Part shown: piece by piece, positions 1-13,552 of the stretch | Layout: every line of letters begins with the position of its first letter | Numbering within the stretch: position 1 is the first letter of the stretch | NCBI GenBank assembly: GCA_004352715.1 | Contig: SCFE01000001.1 | Coordinates: 3,173,106-3,237,105, forward strand | DNA: 64,000 bases | Direction: 5' to 3' | DNA from: Hofstenia miamia | Lineage: Eukaryota > Xenacoelomorpha > Acoela | Translations under genes and position numbers: made by a program | The notes under the pieces: generated by a model | The model's input: the letters and a program-made list of their open reading frames with translations, nothing else | Told to the model about the DNA's origin: nothing | Databases searched by the model: none

Positions 1-31
<31 letters not shown>
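1..31. repeat. (TA)n microsatellite at the window edge
   Basis: Pure alternating TA from the first base of the window. It is one of more than ten such tracts here. Confidence 0.95.
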
Positions 32-34
<3 letters not shown>

Positions 35-115
35 GTTGCGGGCAGTACCGTTTTACATTGGAAATGTAATATAAATATTAACAACGAGAACACAATGATG
101 TCTCAAGGATCATTA

Positions 116-696
116 TTACATTTAACACATTCCTAGCGTCGAGTAGCAGAAGAAATTCCAATCACTAAATTTCCTCAATAAATTGCCTGAGGACATTTTG
201 ATTTGCATTTGCAAATATTAATAATTTTAATGTAGTTCCTATCATAATCTCTTCTCGACTACTTTTAAATTTGGGAAGCCTCATTTTGAATTTTCATCAA
301 ATCTATCATAAAGAAGTGATTTAAATGTCTATTCAAATTTTTCTGAAGCAGTGTCAATTGCTTAATTGTTTGTATGAGGTTTTCAATACAATTCTGAAAA
401 TTTTGACAACTATATAACAGAATCCTTGCATAAGTGTATGAGTTATTTGAATGCTCAATCAAAGATAATTTATTTCTTAATCATTTAGGAAGATCAGTTG
501 AATTTAAACTACTAAAATTAACTAATTTATTATTTTTTAAATATATACATTTCCCATTTAAAATATATGTTTTGAGTAGTTCTTTATAGAAATATTTTAA
601 TGAAAAAAAGCTCGCTGTACACTCGTCAAAGCTGCTTGTCAATTTTACGTAAACCTCAACTACGGTATTGGAAGCGGGAATATTTAGTGTCATCAT
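116..696 (-). pseudogene. Unidentified minus-strand reading frame with one TGA and one frameshift
   Basis: On the minus strand a frame opens near 696 (begins MMTLNIPASNTVVEVYVKL) and runs to about 265. It is broken only by a TGA at 483-481, after which the same frame continues. Near 300 a second frame (begins MRLPKFKSSREEIMIG) takes over down to about 150. The composition is protein-like: a helical, Leu/Gln-rich middle (NLIQTIKQLTLLQKNL) and few low-complexity stretches, unusual for this AT-rich DNA. No family is recognised. It may be a decayed gene or transposon ORF, or several exons of a real gene whose short introns hide the stop and the frame change. Conservation is untested. Confidence 0.3.
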
Positions 697-749
697 TTAA
701 TAATACGCTCTTGGTTTGATTTGGTGTTGGATGTGAAATTCTTGTTAAC

Positions 750-1830
750 CAAAGATGTAACATCATGGCAAAGCGTTGTCATCTCATATCCCTTATGGAT
801 TTGTGGAAGCTATGTGGTACAGAGTGGTCTCAAATATCTGGAATTGCTAAAAACCTGTACCTATTAAAGTTTACAGTATATAATATTGTACAGCAGTTTA
901 AGAAATCTGGGGGAAGCTCGAAGAAGAATTGGCATGGACGAAAGCCCTAGCTTAATCAACAAGAGCGGATCCTCGCAAGTATAATTACGGATAATAGAAA
1001 AGAGCCCCAAATAGAAACTTTTAACTGAATTCAATTCTTGGTTGTGAGGCTAAAATATCAATGAGGACCTTTGAACAATGGTCTAGAAAATTTGATTTCC
1101 AAAGAAGAGTCCTATGAAAAAAGCAGGTGCTTTGAAGGAAGTATCTTGCTAGGCTATCATGGGTCAGAACAAAGAGATTAATGACAGTGGAATCACACGA
1201 TAAATATTAGAGAATGATGGTAAATGTAGTCATCCATCGGATATTTATTGTGTTACACCAGCGAAATCAAAGTTGCAATTCTCTATTAGCTTTAGGGGTG
1301 TAGGGTGTTTCACCTACTATGGTCAATAAGATTTGAAAGTATTGGAAGGCCGCATGCTCAAAGATATTTAAAAGTACTTGATGAGTGCCACTGGCCAAAT
1401 GTGCAGCAACATTTTTCTGATAGTGATGCTATTTTCCAGGATGGCAACTTTCTTATCGAAGAGCGAATTTGGTAAAAAGTACATCCAGGAGAAAGATTGT
1501 CTCCCCTCTCATGGCCAGAGTATTCTCCAGACTTGTCACCAATATACATGCATATTTGTTGGAAGTTGGGAAAATGAGGCTACAACAACTGATCCACCAG
1601 GTGAAAACTAACTTGCATCTGGGTTAAAACGTAACCGAAATATGGAAATCGCTCCATTATGCTACACTAGTACGTGCAACTGCAAAATGACACTTGAAAA
1701 ATATTGATTATATATCTGTGTTTTTTCGTTAAAAAGCCTTAAAATTGCAAATAACTATCTTTACAGTCCCCCTTGCAAGCATATCAATGAATTTATCAAA
1801 GTGTTTGAAGTGACAGTAATTATTTCAAAG
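750..1830 (+). pseudogene. Tc1/mariner superfamily (Tc1-like) transposase relic
   Basis: Read across frames on the plus strand, the order matches a Tc1-type transposase. The N-terminal helix-turn-helix begins at ATG 765 (IAKNLYLLKFTVYNIVQQF) and is followed by a GRKP-LNQQER segment like the usual GRP-KL motif near 945-965. Further on come VGCFTYYG (about 1297-1320, compare the family's W-GCFSYYG), then IFQDGN near 1431 where the second catalytic Asp lies, and WPEYSPDLSP at 1506-1535, the block that precedes the third acidic residue. Multiple stops and frameshifts make it non-functional. The family is clear; the subfamily and the terminal inverted repeats were not resolved. Confidence 0.8.
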
Positions 1831-1962
1831 TATGGTTATTCTTGCTTCTTTCAACTACAAAAAAATAATTAGTTATTTATTTAAGTAATTAGAAAGCCAA
1901 TTCAATTTGAATAAAAGTTACCTTTTAAAAGGCTACAAGAATCTTTTTCTGGACCTAACATG

Positions 1963-1979
1963 TATATATATATATATAT
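1963..1979. repeat. (TA)n microsatellite
   Basis: Short perfect TA tract. Confidence 0.9.
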
Positions 1980-2036
1980 GATTTTTGAGTTCCACTACTA
2001 TAACTACACTTCCAATGAAGTTTTTTATGCTTTTTA

Positions 2037-2062
2037 GGGTTAAAGTTAGGGTTAGGTTTATT
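2037..2062 (+). repeat. Telomere-like TTAGGG motifs (interstitial)
   Basis: Three TTAGGGTT-type or TTAGGTTT-type units in 26 bp. Similar short CCTAACCCTAAACCC runs occur near 19801 and a reversed form near 59048. They are too short to be telomeric arrays and probably belong to dispersed repeats. Confidence 0.4.
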
Positions 2063-2227
2063 AAAAGCATCCAAAATCCGAAAGTACAACAAGAGAGAGA
2101 AGTGGCCTCCTTTTATTTTCCTTTTTAAACGGCAATCGGAGCTGTTTCTTTAGGGTGTACCTTCCGAGTCGCGACCTCTGATTTAACGCACTCCTCATTT
2201 GATTTGAGAGGTCTATTCACCAGGGCT

Positions 2228-2380
2228 CTCAAACCAAATTCAAATTTTAAGACTTTCAAATCAAATTTTCGAACTTTTACAAAAATTCCAAACTTTCAAA
2301 TCAAATTATGAAAAATTCCAAATTTTAAATCAAAGTTTGAAGGCTAAAGAGCGCAAAGTTTGATATTCAAATTTTAACAA
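2228..2380. repeat. Degenerate TTTCAAATCAAA repeat, copy 1
   Basis: A run of imperfect units built on CTTTCAAATCAAATTT, with TTCAAATTTT variants. The same words occur again at 3150-3285, there partly as the reverse complement (AAAGTTTGAAAG). Confidence 0.55.
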
Positions 2381-2516
2381 AATTTATACTATAATACTCT
2401 ATTTAATTTTTCCAATATCGTTTTTGGTAAAATTATAGTTAGAAAATGTTTTTGCATCCAGTATATTATTATGAAAATTACTTTGCTAAATATTTTAAAC
2501 GAAAACGCCTGACAAG

Positions 2517-2540
2517 TATATATATATATATATATATATA
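2517..2540. repeat. (TA)n microsatellite
   Basis: Perfect TA tract. Confidence 0.9.
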
Positions 2541-2796
2541 ATTTCCTCCTAATTATATAGCTAATTATCATAATTTATGCTCAAGACAAACAACTGCCCT
2601 AGTACTACATGATGAATATGGTAAAATCACTTTCCTTTCATCAAAGATGAAATATTTCCATTTTGTCAGTGGCGAGGAGCCTTAATTTTTTCTCATTGGA
2701 GCAAATTTTTATTGTCTTGGAATATTTTTAACCTTTTCGTTTCCATGCTGCTAAATACCTAATAAAACTAAAAATCTCAAATTACTGTTATAAAAT

Positions 2797-2817
2797 TATA
2801 TATATATATATATATAT
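2797..2817. repeat. (TA)n microsatellite
   Basis: Perfect TA tract. Confidence 0.9.
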
Positions 2818-3149
2818 TGCATACGTATTTTGTTAGTTTGTTGATTTACCTGGAATAATTACATGAACAATTTTAAAATTTTTAAAAATGAGAAGGCATT
2901 TATTATTTTACATTTGATGTCTCTATGTAATAAGTACAATAATTTTATATTCTATTTTTCATAGACAGTGGCCTATGTATTTTAAATAATTTTCTAGTAT
3001 AAGCTCTATATTGTTACCCAAAAATATATGTATAAGATCTACGCATATGGCTTTGCATCTACCTCATTGTCATATGTAAACACCTTGCACCTTACAGTCA
3101 AATAAATATGCATTTCTTTTGTATGTAAGAGTTTTTTAGGAAATACCAA

Positions 3150-3285
3150 ACTTGAAATCAAACTTTCAAACTTTCAAATTTCAAGTCAAACTTTGAATTA
3201 AATAATATTCAAATTTTCAAATCAAAGTTTGAAAGGTATTCAAATTTAAACTTCATTTTCATCAAACTTTGAAAGCCGCTGCTAT
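3150..3285. repeat. Degenerate TTTCAAA repeat, copy 2
   Basis: Imperfect CAAACTTTCAAA and AAAGTTTGAAAG units in both orientations, like those at 2228-2380. The two blocks could be arms of one decayed fold-back element of about 1 kb. Confidence 0.45.
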
Positions 3286-6200
3286 CCACATATAAAGAAA
3301 CATGTAAGGTTAATCGGGTTTTCGAACTCCTGATTACATGAACATTGGGAATTATGAGAATATAAATATCTTAAAAAATTGTGAATTCTATAAGGCATTT
3401 AGCCACAGAATTCATTTCAAAATTGATGCCTTTTGAAGTAAAAATTATAGCTTGGATAACACATTTCAGCCTTTCAGACTAAAATATTTTGGATCATTCT
3501 AAGTTCACATTTATACGGTAACTTAAAAAAGAGATGTTTTTGAATAATACATGACCCTGATGGTTTCTTCTGAAGAAAGCTGTCACTGATGATAACTCCC
3601 TTCCAATAATCAAGCAATCCCATTCTTTGTCACAGCAAATTGATGAGACATTATCTAGTCTAAAGGCTTTTCCACTAAATAATTATTGCATTCATTTTAG
3701 TTATTTTTGTATAAATATTCAAGATATTTAGGATTTTTCTTCCCAAATTAGTATATTAACAGCTGCTTTAGCCCGAAACTTCATTTGTTGCACACTATAT
3801 GATTCTCAATTACTGTCAATTAAATGTAAACATAATGAATTATCAGTTAATAATTACTTGAAGCACATATTTCAAAGGTGTATGAACTTGTTAAACAAGG
3901 GTGTAAAGATTAAGCAATTTACACTTCAAATTAAGACCAAATAAGCATCTTAATTATAATAGAACATGGTGTTTCAGTATTTTAAGCAGAATTTTAATAA
4001 ATAGGATGTTGAATAATAATTGTAAGGCTTAATCCTAAATATATTCCAAGAATATGTATTATAATTAAGTCCTTCCTCTTGTGAAATCTGCAAAATAATT
4101 CATTCATTTTGGAGAGTCTTTCTTACACCTCCGGAAATCTTGAAAGGAAGTTCAATTCGAAAACAGAATTAATTACATAAAAGTTATTATTTTGTTCAAC
4201 GGCGCTGTAATCAGAGAAAATTATTGGCACTACATTATTTTACATTATTTCCTATCCGTGTTTCTACTGAAGCCACCAATATTAGCCCACTAAGCACTCA
4301 ATTATCTGATTTCTATATGTGTACAAATATGCGTTTAATGAGTAAGTTCAAAAAATTGGGTAAGCGAAATTCAATTTGTAATTTTTTCAATAGGTTACAT
4401 TAAGCATACATTTAAAATTCCTAAGTTCTACCAATTATCACAACAAACACCCATTGTGTATCGTTATTGAGAAAAAATGTTTAGATAGACAAATATATTA
4501 GATTACTTTGTGTAAGTAATTTTATCCGGCGCTGTAATGGGAATATGGCTCCGATTATACAAATAGTGTTAAAAGAAGGCGGTGTTAATTAGATGGAGTA
4601 CGCATCCTTTTTTTTAAAAACCGTAGTAAAATAAACGAAACATCGTATTTCACTTTAGCTTTATTTTATTTTTGAAAATTATAGGTGTAAACAGTATTTT
4701 ATTAAATATTTAAAAAAATAATGCAAAGGTCAATTTTCCAAATTGTGCATTTGACGATTTCTGATTAGAGTGTTGTGGGAGTATAATTCATTAGTCTATC
4801 TTCCGGCCGCTGCTAGTTCCGGAGACAGAATCTTTGGTCTCTTCTTTGGTGAGTTGAGTGTGTTGAATTTCTTCGTCCTGGGAATTAAAATTGCTGCAAA
4901 ATATATTTTTGGTTATCTCATGTTTTTGAGACATACATTGCATCTATATACATGTAACTGTGATCATTATCCAAATTTGAGAAACTAGACAAAGATTTAT
5001 TAAATGAAAAATAGAAATTTTCGCTTACGGGAATTTAAAAGATCATTCGTACTCTCAGTCCAAAAATTCTATTGTCCATATGGGTGCTGATTGAAAAATC
5101 ATCCGCATCATTAAATTGAGTGAAAACTGGGGAGTAGAAATCATTATTGCAAATGCTAGCTTAACCCTAAGCTTTCAATTCTATTTTTAACGTACAGACG
5201 ATTTTATTAAAATTTTCAAAGATCTTCTTCAAGTCTATTGGGAAATTTAGGGGTCCTGGGACTTGGACACATCTATGTGTAATTGTACTTTCCTGAAGTA
5301 TTGAAAATTTGTGATAAATGATTTTTCCTGTTCTTGAAGTATATGAAAATTGATTTTAGTGATATTCGTATATCTACATAGTGTTTAGAAAATAAAGCAG
5401 TTTAAGGTCCATGGCAGCAAAAATTAGCAGTCCGCAAATTCAAAAATCGTCAAAAAAACTGCATCTTTTGATATGAAAGTTTGATTAATGTTCAACAACT
5501 TCTCGGAACCTCAAATAATGGGTTAGCAATGAAGGCTAAGCGTCATTTGCTTATGGCGTTAAAATTCCTAATTTTAAAGTGATTTCGTATATATGCATAT
5601 AAATCTGGCAAAATTGAAATTAGTTTCCCATTTAAAATTTAAACATGTTTTTGAAATGATATTCTTTTGAAATAAAAATAATGCAGTTAGATTAGTGTTT
5701 AAATTCTCATTTCATTTTAAGGTCAAAATATAATGAAAAAATTATTTTGAACAACATTGTACTTTATATAGCAATTTCTAAAAAAATTATATGATTTTTG
5801 ATATCAGATTTTTTAAGAAGCATCATATATATATATAATTCCAGAAATATGGCGTCATTGTACATTTAGAGGTCCGGTGCGAGACGACGATATGGGGCTA
5901 CACCCTAAAATTTTATGCAATTTGATAACTTGGGGCCTCAAGTAGCTCAAAACTTGGAAACTCTAAAGTTTATTAAAATTTGTAATTTTAGATATTTTTC
6001 TCATTTTGGGGCTCAAATTTTTTTCAAAATATCTTCTTTGTTGTTTTTTAATATTTTGGTTCCTCCAACTGCTTCAATTTCCAAACATAGAAGTTCAAAT
6101 TTCTTTAAAACTTTTTCTAATGAACTTTACTTTTATTTTTGAAAACCCAAAATTTATATGCAGCAAGGAAGCCGGGTGCGGACACACCCCCTGCATCTCC

Positions 6201-6559
6201 TCAGTGACGTCACTGTTGGTAGCTGAGGCGATTTATAAAAATTTTACGCATTATTAGTAATAATTCATAATAGGATAGACGGTAGATGTTTTTACTGTGT
6301 ATTTTCATTATTTTTCTTTGATTTGTCTTAAGTAACTGTCAATATTTGTATAAAATGTTGCATGAAGTTCGAAAAAATGTGTACATACACTTTGGATAGT
6401 TTGCTTCAAATTTGCTAAGGTGCATCCAAAAACACCATAATCCAAAATTGTCAAGAAATTCGAAATTCTGCAACATGTTGATAAAAACTAGACAATTCTT
6501 CTATGATCCACTGAGCTTAATTCAAAGAAAAATTTCAAGAAAATTAGGTAAGAATCTAC

Positions 6560-6970
6560 GGATAAACATGACCCAACCTGTGGGTCGGGTCAATAATTAT
6601 ACGGATCGAGTTACAGGTTGCTTTTGGATGGATCGAGTCTTGTCGCGAGTCATTTATAATCTTTAGGGTGAAGGAACACTAATCTACTTAAAGAAAAATT
6701 TAAGAAGTAAAACATTTTAATCATTGAAATACTTAAAGATTTGCATTTTTTTATTGATTTTGTATTGTTTTTAATGATAATTTTATGTTAAGACATTTTG
6801 AGCGTATTTCACTAGCTTATCTCTAATACACTAATAATTTAAAGATGGCTATGGCGCGAGTCATTGGTAGACGGGGCCGGGTCATGTCAAGGGTCATTGT
6901 TGGACGTTCCTTGTTGAGCAAGCGAGATCAGGTGTGGATGAAAAACAGACCCGCTCCCCACCATGACTAG
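6560..6970. repeat. Possible short non-autonomous transposon
   Basis: A GC-richer patch in AT-rich DNA. It carries several GGGTC/GACCC words and a repeated CGCGAGTCATT (near 6644 and 6856), and ends in a CTCCCCACCATGACTAG-like segment. Subterminal word repeats of this kind are common in hAT short elements, but no target-site duplication was found. Confidence 0.2.
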
Positions 6971-7711
6971 CAATGACGATTTGAGTAAATTTTGGATTAA
7001 CGTTTATTGAAATTGCATCAGTAAGATGTTGTTTTATCGACCTTTTGATGTGTAACTCAATACCATTTTGCTGGAATTTGTTTCATTTGACTAAGACAAG
7101 ATATTTATCTAGCACTCCCAAGTTTTTTCCATGTCGTTTGAACGTTTTGGTATTTGATTTCGTTATCTCTGAACATGCTTCAAGTAGTCATATGACGTTC
7201 ATCAATTAAATGACTGAAACACTACAATGATAATGTTTGCTTGAAAGAAAGGAAATCTCTGACGTTTTCCTCTCATACATTTGTCTTTGCTAATTTAAAG
7301 TAACTAGTTGGTGAAATGCTTATAATAAAATTTCAAATTCAATTTTATGAAAGTAAGTTGTTTTCGGTTTAATTTGAAAGCAAAAGAACTTATGTTAATT
7401 AAAAATCGCTATTCCGCATAAAAATTGAGCCTAAATGAGTTTGTATTAGGTCATCTTAGGAAAGCGGCAATAAACTAAAAGTACTAAATTAACTACCGTA
7501 CTTGACTTTAAAAGTAATTGGAATATGTTCGTTTATTTATACACTTTGCGGAAGTTTAATAAATACAATTGCAATTATATTTTTTTCATCTGGGAAATTT
7601 AGTATCAATAGATAATTTCAAATAATTTTTCAAGGAATATATGCTAACTACGAATTTGTATATGCCTCTGCAAAATGTATGTATCCTCGTAAATAAATAA
7701 CTTAACTCAAA

Positions 7712-7742
<31 letters not shown>

Positions 7743-7755
7743 ATATATATATATA
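7712..7755. repeat. (TATC)n then (TA)n at a gap edge
   Basis: Seven TATC units pass into TA repeats that run straight into the N gap. Confidence 0.95.
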
Positions 7756-8098
7756 NNNNNNNNNNNNNNNNNNNNNNNNNNNNNNNNNNNNNNNNNNNNN
7801 NNNNNNNNNNNNNNNNNNNNNNNNNNNNNNNNNNNNNNNNNNNNNNNNNNNNNNNNNNNNNNNNNNNNNNNNNNNNNNNNNNNNNNNNNNNNNNNNNNNN
7901 NNNNNNNNNNNNNNNNNNNNNNNNNNNNNNNNNNNNNNNNNNNNNNNNNNNNNNNNNNNNNNNNNNNNNNNNNNNNNNNNNNNNNNNNNNNNNNNNNNNN
8001 NNNNNNNNNNNNNNNNNNNNNNNNNNNNNNNNNNNNNNNNNNNNNNNNNNNNNNNNNNNNNNNNNNNNNNNNNNNNNNNNNNNNNNNNNNNNNNNNNN
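7756..8098. other. Assembly gap (343 N)
   Basis: N run bounded on the left by TATC/TA repeats, so it was probably caused by the microsatellite. Confidence 0.99.
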
Positions 8099-11000
8099 AG
8101 ACAGGTATATATGTATATATAGATGAGTCCAGATGTTAAATAAATGAGCACTTTATCCTCTGTATGAAAAATGGACACATTTTAATGGTGATGAATCTTT
8201 GTATCTATATCAATCCGTAGTAAATTACTATTATTCTTTTTGAATCTTGCTACAATCCGTTTGTTAATTAAATGTTGTGGATTTGGTCATATTTGTGGTG
8301 TGGAGGCTAAAAACAACCTTTAAGTGAAAACCTTATAAACTAATTCTTCAGTTTCATACTTTATAACTCAAAATAGCAAAATAGGTTCTAATTTTTTTTT
8401 GTAAAAATACATAAATTTCATTCAGAAGCGTAACAATCAGAAAAGAAGAAATCAAGCAAACAGCCTTTAACCACATTTCTACTAGGGTTTTTTCAAAACC
8501 TGTGATGACTTCAACAAAAAATTTTTAAACGATTATAACTCGCGAACTAATGAAGATAGTTAACATCTATAAACATCAGAAGATGGAAAACTGTGTCTTT
8601 TTTTCGTCTGAAGGTTAGACCTGGTACTGTCCTATCCAAGTGCCACAACCTCTGAATTTGCCCAGGCGCACCTGGACGGGATCGACACAAATTGCTTTCA
8701 AAATAATTCAGGGGAGTTGTTGTTTCCATTGGGATTAGACCGCCTCACTAGCAATGGAAATATTTCGTAATATTTTACAAAAATAGGATTTGTTAAAAAA
8801 AATTATTCATTAGCACATATTTTAGCACATATCTTCATCATGAGCGGCCCAACTCCATCGGTGTGTCAATGTAAAACCCTTTCAAAATTTCTAATCAGGC
8901 TTGGCTAGAATTCTTCAAAATGAGGCCTAATCAGTTTGTTTCTTAAAAGTAACACTAGGGTAAATAGTGTTAAGCTTGATAGCATTATCTAATTTATCTT
9001 CACCAATAGAAAGGCGCAGCCCTCTATATTCAGATAAAACAAATTCACTAATTTCACTTAACATCATTCCTTGCATTGAATTGTGATTCCGGGCATAAAA
9101 TAGGATATTTGATAGTAACTACAGCTCCACAATAACTGTCGTATGCTTAGTAAAGTTGCTAATGTGTAAAAATCGAAATAACACAAAAATTCATTTTCCC
9201 TTAAATTATTTTTCAGCATGACATTCAAAAAACTACATTTTTCAGACAAAGGTTGGCTTTGGCTTTCACAGGCCTATTTTTTCTAAATTCGTAGAGTACG
9301 TTTGCTTGGTTTGGGACCAACAATAAAAATATAACCACATCTACATGAGTCATGTTCGGGTTATCAGCAGATATATTGCTTGTGTTAAAATTTTTAGATT
9401 TCAGTATAAAAACATTACTTTTTGGCAATATTTATATATTTTTGTTTTTTAATGCATGTTATATGTGTTTTCTATTCAAACCCATCTATTTATAATTATA
9501 ATGAAACATAAACTTGTAGAAGTAATGAAGTGGTTGGGTCATACTTAGGTCACGTTTTATACAAATTTGACCTGGGTCAAGCACATTAAAAACTCAATAG
9601 CACTTGGGTTGATTTGGGTTGGAGTAAATATTTATTGGTTGAATTTTCATATAGGTCAACATATCTTGATCTATTCACAGCCTGATGCAATTATAGTTGA
9701 TTTTATCAGTTATTGTTTCCCAGTCATGTTAATTTGTAAACATCTATTTCTGCTTCAACATATGCAGAGCTGCAAATGAACTGGACCATGTCATATGTTC
9801 ATCTTCAGCGGCTTTTTTATTTTATATTTGACATGATTTGAGATTTTTTAAATTTCAAATTGAAATGTCTACAATATGAATTTAAAACAAAGCAATTCTA
9901 GACGCACTAATTTAGAAAATTTAATTGTTCAATTGTTTGTAGTAGACTTTTCTTTTAAGAGAAAGAGATTTCTTTATATTTCTTGGAATTCAACTAAATT
10001 TAATGGTAAAGTAATAAAATCATAATAATCTTGTCAATATAACATTGTCTAGCAATAAATACATGTTTTAATAGTCCATTACAACTTTAAAATAGTTGTA
10101 TTGTGTTGTAATTTGGAGAATTATAAATGTGGCATTTTGTGTTGATATAAAAAAGCTTTACCTCATTTCCTTTTACGAAAAAATTGTTTCGAAACAATTT
10201 TCAGTAAACATACAAAGCCTACTTTCACTAATATTTCACAGTAGGTATATAAATTCTTGAGTTCAAATATGCTCAAAATTTGAATATATATGCTATGTCC
10301 CAAGTCTAACTCACCAATATATTTTAAATCTGGTCGGATAGACGGATATTTGCAATTCCCGTGGAAGCAGATTGTACTTATTAGAAATTATGGGAAAGCA
10401 GAAATTCGGTGGAAGCTACATTCATGGAACAATTTACTTCGAAGTCGATTTAAAAATAGTTTGCATGTACTAAATATGTCTGATTTGAGAAGTAGGGTGT
10501 GTATTACAAAAAAATTTAGTTGGACCTTGGAAGAAAACTTGCACTGATGACAGATAAGATGCTTGCGTTTTAATACTGAACAAGCATTTGTAGTTGTAAT
10601 AATATGAATAATTATTACAATCCATTATTACGTCTAAGATTTTTTAACCAAATATAGTTCTTTTATTTTTGTATTTTGTGTAGTCTATAAGTGACAAAAA
10701 TAATAAAATTTCTGCTTATTTTTCTTAACCAATTTTAAAAGCAGAGATTGCAAAACATTGAAATTTTATGTTGGGATGATAGTGAACGCGAATTTTTTTA
10801 TTGCGAGTGCGGTAATAATTTTTAGATTTTTTAGGAATGTGGATTAGTACGAATACAAATGTTCTCATCCATGTCTGTTCCTACATAAGTCAATATTTTG
10901 ATCATTTCAAAAAGCAGCTGTTTTATGTGAACATTTCGGCAACCATACTTTTACTTTAGCCGCTCATCAGCTTCATAAAATTAAAACTTTAATTTACTAC

Positions 11001-13552
11001 TTGAAGTTATATTTCATTCTTTTTAATTTAAAAAAATAATACTTTGCAAGTTATTTCTTGTTATATTTACAATTTAATATCATACGTCCTTCCAAGGCAT
11101 AAACAATGCCCTAGGGAAAAAACCATATTAGAACTGTCTTGTAAAGCACTTAAGACTAGACCAGCGAGCACTCTGAGAAAAATTTTCGTCTGATTTTTTA
11201 AATGCGGAGATTTTGGAATGTAGCAACAAAATTTCTACAAATAGTAAATTGAATGAGATTATTAACATATTTGGAAGTATATGTACCTGTTAGTGTTGCT
11301 GAATGAATAATGACCTATTCTTGCGTTTCTAGTGTTAATAAATAAGCTACACAAGAAAAGTTATTTACATTACTTTTATGCTAGAAAAGCAGCAATACCT
11401 CATTAAATTCAATTCTTTTTGAACCCTAGATGTAACTAGAATTTTAAATTTATCTTGAATAAATATAGCCTTTGATCAATTCTTGATATCACCTAGTTTC
11501 CTATCAAATACAGTTTGTATTTACAACCATGATGTAGTTACATACTGGCTACTATCTGCCAATTAACTATGCATTGATTATGTATGATTAATCGTATGTG
11601 TAAGCTGCATGCTTATGGGTGTATTAGTGTTTACTACAAAAATTCAAATGATTACAGATTCAACGCTTATTCACTGACATTTGGTAAAGCTCCACAATTA
11701 CAAATGAACATGATTCTATTAGTATATTCTTTGAAATAACTAAATTGTTCTTTTCAAATAGTAGAATAAACTCCGAAGTAGAGAAAAGTTAAGCAGAAAT
11801 TCAGTTAAGGCATTTCGAAATGCAATTATTGCATTACATGTCCTTTTGTATTTTGTTTGCTTCAGGTTTTGAAGTGTTATAGTCGCATCTGTAATTTGAG
11901 ACCGGCTAATATTTTGTAATTAATAGAAGAAATTTTTGCCAATTATTGTAGTCTTCACATACTTGGGGTGTTACCTTTCATTCTAAATGGATTTTTTTCA
12001 CTCTCTTCTTTTGTTTCAACATTTTTAGTGTGGTTAAAATGTTTCAATATTTTTTTAGAAATGATTCTTCTTTTCAATCCCGTGCATATGATATTTATAT
12101 TATTTCTTCATAAATTTAATGACAAGCATCATGCAAAATATCTCATTCTTGTAGCTCGATACACAGTATGTTAGGGAATTATTGGCAAGGGTACTATCCA
12201 CAGATGCGTGTGCATAATTAGCAGCGTCATCAGGTACGAGCAAGCTCTCAATTCCATATTATAGATATCTCAATTCAGATTTTCCTAAAATAATAGTAAC
12301 CTAACTAAAGTATTAAAGTAGTAATTGTCTTCAAACAAATTCTAATAGCAGAAAGAAAAACTTCGTTCTCGTGTGCGGGTAGGTATGGGTATAACATTTT
12401 CAGTACACTTAGGTACTTACGTAGAGGAATGTACTTACAGCACTAAAATACGCTTCACCCATCCATGAACCAAAATTTTGAATGGATTGTCAATATTAGG
12501 CGATGCAAGATTGAACTATTGGCTTTGCCTTTCATTTTAAGTAAGATGTTGGTGCTATTATTCGCTTTAAACCAGTACAATCCATTATTTCAAAATTATT
12601 CTTAAAATTGAATCTGCTGTTATTTAGTAATTTACTGAAGGACAATGGTGATAAAATATTTACTGTGAACGGGAGAAGATTAAATTACCTTTTAAATGTG
12701 GCAATTACTAATCTACTTCTGTGTGCAAAAGGAATTCATTTAAAATTCAAAAATACCTGTCATTTAATTTATACAAAATGACTTTAGGGAATAAATATTT
12801 GTAGCATATTAAGCGTTTTGGGAAAAAAAATTCATGCTCAATTTATCAATTCATTATCGTGTTGAAGCAATGAAATTAAGTTTATTTCCAGAATTATGCA
12901 CATTCAAAATACTACAGGAATTGTTTCGTGCAAATTGGAGATGATATTGGTATTGAACTTAGCTATCTGTAAGGATTTATTATTCATTTTTGTCTGAGAA
13001 TGCCCTACTGAAGTGATATGGACGAGACCTTTGCAGAAATATGTTTCAGACACGGTTATTGTCTGAAATCTCGATACGCATAAGTCTAGTGCCATAGTTG
13101 TAGTGATGGGTATTTATTATGCATGTATGTCGCAAATACACAATGGACTGTTTTGCTGTTAGATTCTGCGTTGTTTTAAACTAATGTTGTAGTATTCTGT
13201 TAGCCATATAAATTGACTACTTCTAGAAAATTTCTTCAAATATTTCTGTAATACTGTTGGCTAAAATGGCATACATCGGTCCATTACCTTTTGTAAATTT
13301 GAATCTCATGTAGGGGTAGGTGGGTGACATCAACCCGTGTAAATCTGGCATTGAACTACATACTTGTGAGGTTCAACACCTCCTTTAAGAGGATTGGAAT
13401 GCATTTCAGTAACATGATAAAAATGCCTAAAAAAATTTAAAAATTTAAAATGATTTTATGTGATCATTTTAGTTAGATTATATTCAACACATGCAAAAAG
13501 ATAACCAAACTAAGATACTAAGTTTTCATATTATACATAATTTTCACATATT
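8099..13552. other. Non-coding AT-rich stretch
   Basis: No supported gene. A GC-richer island at 8600-8740 has a short open frame on the minus strand but no recognised product. Several GGGTC/GGGTT words near 9528-9625 resemble the subterminal repeats of short hAT elements. The rest shows nothing beyond AT-rich sequence. Confidence 0.5.

Larger units (their letters stand above)
1831..7711. other. Non-coding AT-rich stretch with microsatellites and degenerate repeats
   Basis: No convincing gene was found. Open frames here are short and low in complexity. The span contains TA tracts, a telomere-like TTAGGG stretch near 2037-2062, a TTTCAAA-rich repeat region (2228-3285), and two GGCGCTGTAAT motifs near 4201 and 4529. 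A GC-richer patch at 6560-6970 may be a short transposon. Confidence 0.5.

Noticed and set aside
2037-2062. Interstitial telomere array
   Set aside because: Three degenerate units are far too few; similar words occur in dispersed repeats elsewhere in the window.
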